Shown in pieces: positions 5,869 through 8,785 of a DNA stretch of 8,785 bases (position 1 is the stretch's first letter; every line of letters starts with the position of its first letter). A program made the translations under genes and the position numbers. This DNA is from Microcaldota archaeon (GTDB lineage: Archaea; Micrarchaeota; Micrarchaeia; Anstonellales; Bilamarchaeaceae). Where the stretch lies: assembly GCA_026992595.1 (NCBI GenBank), contig JALWZW010000003.1, positions 1 to 8,785 on the forward strand. The letters are read 5' to 3'. The notes below the pieces were generated by a model that did not search any database, was not told the origin of the DNA, and saw nothing but the letters and a program-made list of their open reading frames with translations.

Positions 5869-6924
5869 ATGAAAGTGGCTGTGGTAGGAGTGGGAAACTG
5901 CTTTTCCGCTCTTTGGCAAGGAATAGAAAAGGGAGAAGTGCAATCGCTGATAAAGGAGAAGATAGGGAAGTATAAAATAAGCGATTTAAGATTTGTGGCT
6001 GGCTTTGATGTCTCTGAACGCAAAATAAATAGGCCGCTCCATGAAGCGATATATGAGGCGCCTAACAGAGTAGATTGGGTGAGGATAGAAAAAAGCGAAG
6101 GGTGGTGCTACCCTGCACCTGTGCTGGACGGCGTTGGGAAATGGGTGGAAAAGGATTTTGCGCCTCACAATATTAAAAAAGATTTAGAGACATGGAAGAG
6201 AGAATGTTTGGAAGCGTTGAAAGAGAGCGGCGCAGAGGTTATTATAAGCTACTTGCCTGTAGGAAGCGAGCGCGCAGCGCTTTTTTGGGCAGATGTAGCA
6301 GTGAGCGCTGGGTTGGGCTATGTTAATGCAATGCCCACCTTTATCGTTTCCCATCCCCAATGGGATAAGAAGTTTAGAGAGAGGGGGATTGCGGCAGTGG
6401 GGGACGATATGAAAGGGCAGCTGGGCGCCACCGTCCTTCATAGATGGCTTGTAAGATTGCTAAAAATGAGAAAGCTGAAAGTAGAGGAGACATTCCAAAT
6501 TAATGTGGGCGGAAACAGTGATTTTAAGAATATGCTGGAAAGAGAGAGGTTGAAAAGCAAGAAGATAAGCAAAACAGAAGCGGTGCGCTCTGTTGTGCCT
6601 TATTTAGAAGACGAAAACATCCATGTAGGCCCTAGCGATTTTGTGCCTTTTTTGAAAAACACCAAACTATGCTACATATACTTAAAAGCGCACCAATGGG
6701 GCGGCTGTGGGATGGAAATAGAGTGTAAATTAAAGGTTAACGATAAGGCAAATGCGGCACCCATCGCCGCAGACGCGCTGCGCATCGCAAAAGCATGCAT
6801 GGACAACGGCATATATGGCGCCTTGAAAAGCCCTTCCGCCTATCTTATGAAGCACCCACCGGTTCAGATGGAGGAAGAAAGAGCATTAGAAGAAACTTTA
6901 GGATTGGTAAAGGCGCTTGAGTAG
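5869..6924 (+). CDS. ino1: Inositol-1-phosphate synthase (myo-inositol-phosphate synthase)
   Basis: This NAD-dependent enzyme converts glucose 6-phosphate to L-myo-inositol 1-phosphate, the precursor of archaetidylinositol-type polar lipids and, in some thermophiles, of inositol solutes. The 351 residues are near the length of the short archaeal/actinobacterial form and well below the eukaryotic one. The Rossmann start VAVVGVGNC (residues 3-11) binds NAD. Further family signatures are SYLPVGSERA, VGDDMKGQLGAT, NVGGNSDFKNML (212-223, with K220), SKKISKTEAV (230-239) and GPSDFVPFL (254-262). The C-terminal YLMKHPPVQ also matches. The conserved lysines at 220, 231-232, 235 and 293 are candidates for the active-site lysines. 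The gene lies nine bases after the patatin gene, with no clear Shine-Dalgarno in the gap. Its TAG stop (6922-6924) overlaps the 3' end of the tRNA gene on the other strand. Confidence 0.95.
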   Translation: MKVAVVGVGNCFSALWQGIEKGEVQSLIKEKIGKYKISDLRFVAGFDVSERKINRPLHEAIYEAPNRVDWVRIEKSEGWCYPAPVLDGVGKWVEKDFAPHNIKKDLETWKRECLEALKESGAEVIISYLPVGSERAALFWADVAVSAGLGYVNAMPTFIVSHPQWDKKFRERGIAAVGDDMKGQLGATVLHRWLVRLLKMRKLKVEETFQINVGGNSDFKNMLERERLKSKKISKTEAVRSVVPYLEDENIHVGPSDFVPFLKNTKLCYIYLKAHQWGGCGMEIECKLKVNDKANAAPIAADALRIAKACMDNGIYGALKSPSAYLMKHPPVQMEEERALEETLGLVKALE

Positions 6925-6996
6925 CGGGGGGTGGATTTGAACCACCGGTCTCTGGGTTATGAGCCCAGCGGGGACTCCAAGCTCCCCTACCCCACT
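6922..6996 (-). tRNA. Initiator tRNA-Met (CAU)
   Basis: A full cloverleaf folds on the minus strand. The acceptor AGTGGGG (6996-6990) pairs with CCCCGCT (6929-6923), with one T:G wobble at 3:70. The D stem is GGGG/CCCC. The anticodon stem CTGGG/CCCAG carries the loop CTCATAA, with anticodon CAT at 6961-6959. The variable loop is AGACC. The T stem GGTGG/CCACC carries the loop TTCAAAT. The discriminator is A at 6922. The pair A1:U72 and three consecutive G:C pairs next to the anticodon loop identify the initiator rather than the elongator Met or Ile2 tRNA. CCA is not encoded (CTC follows), and there is no intron. The last three bases are the complement of the ino1 stop codon. Confidence 0.95.
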
Positions 6997-7023
6997 TTAA
7001 GATTTCTATCTTTTTTATCTTTT

Positions 7024-7047
7024 CATATTTAAAAGCATATTTAAAAG
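7024..7047. repeat. Perfect 12-base tandem repeat with TATA-like core, plus a nearby third core
   Basis: CATATTTAAAAG occurs twice back to back (7024-7035 and 7036-7047). The ten-base core ATATTTAAAA occurs a third time at 7053-7062. Each core looks like an archaeal TATA box on either strand. On the minus strand the copy at 7024-7035 is placed to start the initiator tRNA transcript around 7003, a few bases before the mature 5' end. On the plus strand the copies could serve the kinase with a 5' leader of roughly 50-75 bases. The rest of 6997-7131 holds a purine-rich stretch (about 7071-7104) and no gene that I can see. Confidence 0.6.
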
Positions 7048-7109
7048 AGAATATATTTAAAAAATTGGGAAAGGGTTAAAGAGGCAGAGAAAGAGAGGGA
7101 AATAAAAAC

Positions 7110-7124
7110 TTTTTTATACATATA
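7110..7124 (+). promoter_or_regulatory. Possible TATA box close to the kinase start
   Basis: The run TTTTTTATACATATAA resembles a TATA box, but its centre is only about 15-18 bases before the ATG at 7132. A transcript started 26 bases downstream would begin after that ATG, near 7141. Either the real promoter lies further upstream, in the 7024-7062 repeats, or the kinase begins at a later codon such as GTG 7147 or ATG 7189. Confidence 0.25.
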
Positions 7125-7131
7125 ATACCAC

Positions 7132-8785
7132 ATGTTAAGGCAAAGAGTGCGCTTACCTGTAGTAAAAGAAAGAAACGGGCAAAAGAAGATGGGGCGCGTA
7201 GATGTCTTTATAGACAGAATTTTAGGCGCTGGCGGAATGGCAGGTGTTTTTGAAGGAGAGATGGAAGGTAAAAAGGTCGCAGTGAAAATCGTTATGCCTT
7301 ATGCTCTTAATAAGAGAATTTTTAGAGAAATAAGCGCGATGGAATGGTTAAAAATATGGGGAAAGGCGGAAGAAAAAGAGGTTGGAAGGATAGGAGGGGT
7401 AGTAAAAATTGAAGGAGAAACGGTGCTGCTAAATCCTAACGCCCTCGAGCAATTAGATAAAGGGTTTGTAATATGGCTCCCAATAGATAATGAAATAAAA
7501 TATTTAATCTCTCAGCAAGGAGTGAATAAAGAGGGGTGCGCGCTGGTATCAGACCTTTTATGTAAAGGGCTGGCGCAGATATGGACAGCAATAGGGGCAA
7601 AGCAGCAAGGAGTAGAAAGCTTGGGAGAAGTTGAAAAGGCAGCGCAGTACGGAAGAATGTTAGAAGAAGCGCGAAAAATGCTTTCAGAAGAGGAAAAAGT
7701 GGTAGGAATAGTGATGGAGTATATAAAAGGAAAGACGGTGGAGGAATTGGTGGAAAAAAGCAAAGAGGAACCGCTCACAAAAACAGAAATAAGATATTTG
7801 GCATACGCGCTTATAAGCGTGCTGGAAAGGATGCATCATTTAGAAATAGCGCATAGAGACATAAAGCCGGAGAACCTCTTCATCAGCGAGGAAGGGGTGT
7901 TGAAAGTTGCTGATTTTGGTCTTTCCACCCCGGTGCAAGCAGTAGAAAAAAGAGAAACGGAAGAGGAAAGAGATGCCGCCTATCAGCTAATAACAGCACC
8001 TCAAGAATGGATGGGATCGCCCTTATATGCTCATCCAGACCAACTAGGGAAAAGCGCGTCTAGTGAGCTTATGGATGTATTTAGGTTTGACCTCTTTAGT
8101 TGGGCGGCAACAGTGTATGCAAGCGCTACTGGATACTCTCCATTAGAGGTAGCATACTTTTTAAGAACAGGGGAAACATTATTTGAGATTGAGAGAGAGG
8201 ATGGTCTTATGAGGGAAATGATAATATCTCTCGCCAGCTATCACGGGGAGGAGCGGTTGATGGAAAGGGCGCTTGATAGGAGAGAGGTGGAGAGAATAGA
8301 GGCAAAAAGCGAAGAAGGGGAAGCGTTAAAAAGGAGAGTTATAGAAGGTTTGCGCCTTTTAGAGGAGATGGAAAGAGAGGGGGATGCGTTGCCGCGCTTC
8401 ATGAAGGAGCAACTACTTATAAAAAGCGCGGAAAAAGGAGACAGACAAGAGATAACAGAAGATAAAGCAGAAGAGATAAAGAAGAAACTTTCTCAAAATT
8501 ATGAGAATATTTGCAGCAAAGGGTGGATGGAAGATGCAAAGGACAGGTTGCAAAAGAGGTTAGGGCTGTTGCGCGTAGATTCCATGCAAATAACTACGCG
8601 CATAAACGCCCCCCAAAGCACAGGCGCTGAAGAGAGTGAGGAAAAAGAGGCGGAAACAAGGCCAAAAGGAAAATGGGCTAAAGTTATAATGTACATAGCG
8701 CTTATTCTGGGTGCAATGTATACTTTAGGGAAATGGATGGGGACAGAGGAAAGAAGCGCTGAAAACAGAGGGGTAGAACAGGTGG
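7132..8785 (+). CDS. Membrane-associated serine/threonine protein kinase (partial, C-terminus off the right edge)
   Basis: The frame is open for 551 codons to the edge. Hanks-type kinase motifs appear in order: glycine loop LGAGGMAGVFEG (31-42), ATP-anchoring K52 (VAVKIV), probable helix-C E66 (FREIS), hinge VMEYIKG (194-200), catalytic loop HRDIKPEN (241-248, with D243 and N248), metal-binding D261 (DFG), activation segment end GSPLYAHPDQ (295-304, in place of GTPxYMxPE), and helix-F D320 (DLFSW). All catalytic residues are present, so it should be active. Between helix C and the hinge are about 100 residues more than usual. The C-terminal part is highly charged, probably helical. A hydrophobic segment at about 517-534 is a likely membrane helix, followed by at least 17 residues that may lie outside. 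The likely role is phosphorylation of cytosolic proteins under control of an outer domain beyond the window. The start at 7132 is uncertain; ATG 7189 (M20) would still keep the domain. Confidence 0.9.
   Translation, partial: MLRQRVRLPVVKERNGQKKMGRVDVFIDRILGAGGMAGVFEGEMEGKKVAVKIVMPYALNKRIFREISAMEWLKIWGKAEEKEVGRIGGVVKIEGETVLLNPNALEQLDKGFVIWLPIDNEIKYLISQQGVNKEGCALVSDLLCKGLAQIWTAIGAKQQGVESLGEVEKAAQYGRMLEEARKMLSEEEKVVGIVMEYIKGKTVEELVEKSKEEPLTKTEIRYLAYALISVLERMHHLEIAHRDIKPENLFISEEGVLKVADFGLSTPVQAVEKRETEEERDAAYQLITAPQEWMGSPLYAHPDQLGKSASSELMDVFRFDLFSWAATVYASATGYSPLEVAYFLRTGETLFEIEREDGLMREMIISLASYHGEERLMERALDRREVERIEAKSEEGEALKRRVIEGLRLLEEMEREGDALPRFMKEQLLIKSAEKGDRQEITEDKAEEIKKKLSQNYENICSKGWMEDAKDRLQKRLGLLRVDSMQITTRINAPQSTGAEESEEKEAETRPKGKWAKVIMYIALILGAMYTLGKWMGTEERSAENRGVEQV

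Noticed and set aside
6922..6996. Elongator tRNA-Met or tRNA-Ile2 with CAT anticodon
   Set aside because: A1:U72 and three G:C pairs at the base of the anticodon loop are initiator features.

Overview
The window looks archaeal. It carries an archaeal-type ribosomal protein uL11, a type II methionine aminopeptidase, an archaeal/actinobacterial-type inositol-1-phosphate synthase, and an initiator tRNA with the A1:U72 pair and three G:C anticodon-stem pairs of archaeal initiators. Promoters look like archaeal TATA boxes. Two of them (uL11 and the patatin gene) sit with their centre about 26 bases before the ATG, as expected for leaderless transcripts. I cannot name the species. An uncultivated, possibly DPANN-like archaeon is plausible but is not proven by what is here.

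Layout. (1) Positions 1-1668, minus strand: a two-gene module with a DNA methyltransferase of the N4-cytosine/N6-adenine beta type (motif IV before motif I). It overlaps by ATGA a second gene that runs off the left edge. That second gene has the look of a helix-hairpin-helix (HhH-GPD) DNA glycosylase, with a Lys and an Asp placed about as in archaeal AGOG enzymes. The module is clearly more AT-rich than the rest and has a leader with a GGTGA Shine-Dalgarno, so it is probably acquired. (2) 1821-3909, plus strand: uL11, then one base later a secreted, membrane-anchored PQQ-type beta-propeller protein. (3) 3927-4817, minus strand: methionine aminopeptidase, convergent with the propeller gene. (4) 4897-6924, plus strand: a patatin-like lipid acyl hydrolase and, nine bases later, inositol-1-phosphate synthase, a likely lipid-related operon. 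(5) 6922-6996, minus strand: initiator tRNA-Met, whose 3' end overlaps the stop codon of the synthase gene on the other strand. (6) 6997-7131: an intergenic region with a triplicated TATA-like element. (7) 7132 to the right edge, plus strand: a serine/threonine protein kinase with a large insertion in its N-lobe and a transmembrane segment, incomplete at the C-terminus.

The core genes cover translation (uL11, initiator tRNA, removal of initiator methionine), inositol phospholipid synthesis, and cell-surface or signalling functions. The most interesting candidate system is the methyltransferase plus glycosylase-like pair. It could be a restriction-modification unit that cuts by base excision, or a methylation unit with its own repair enzyme. 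No stretch longer than 300 bases lacks a gene, and I see no CRISPR array or insertion sequence.
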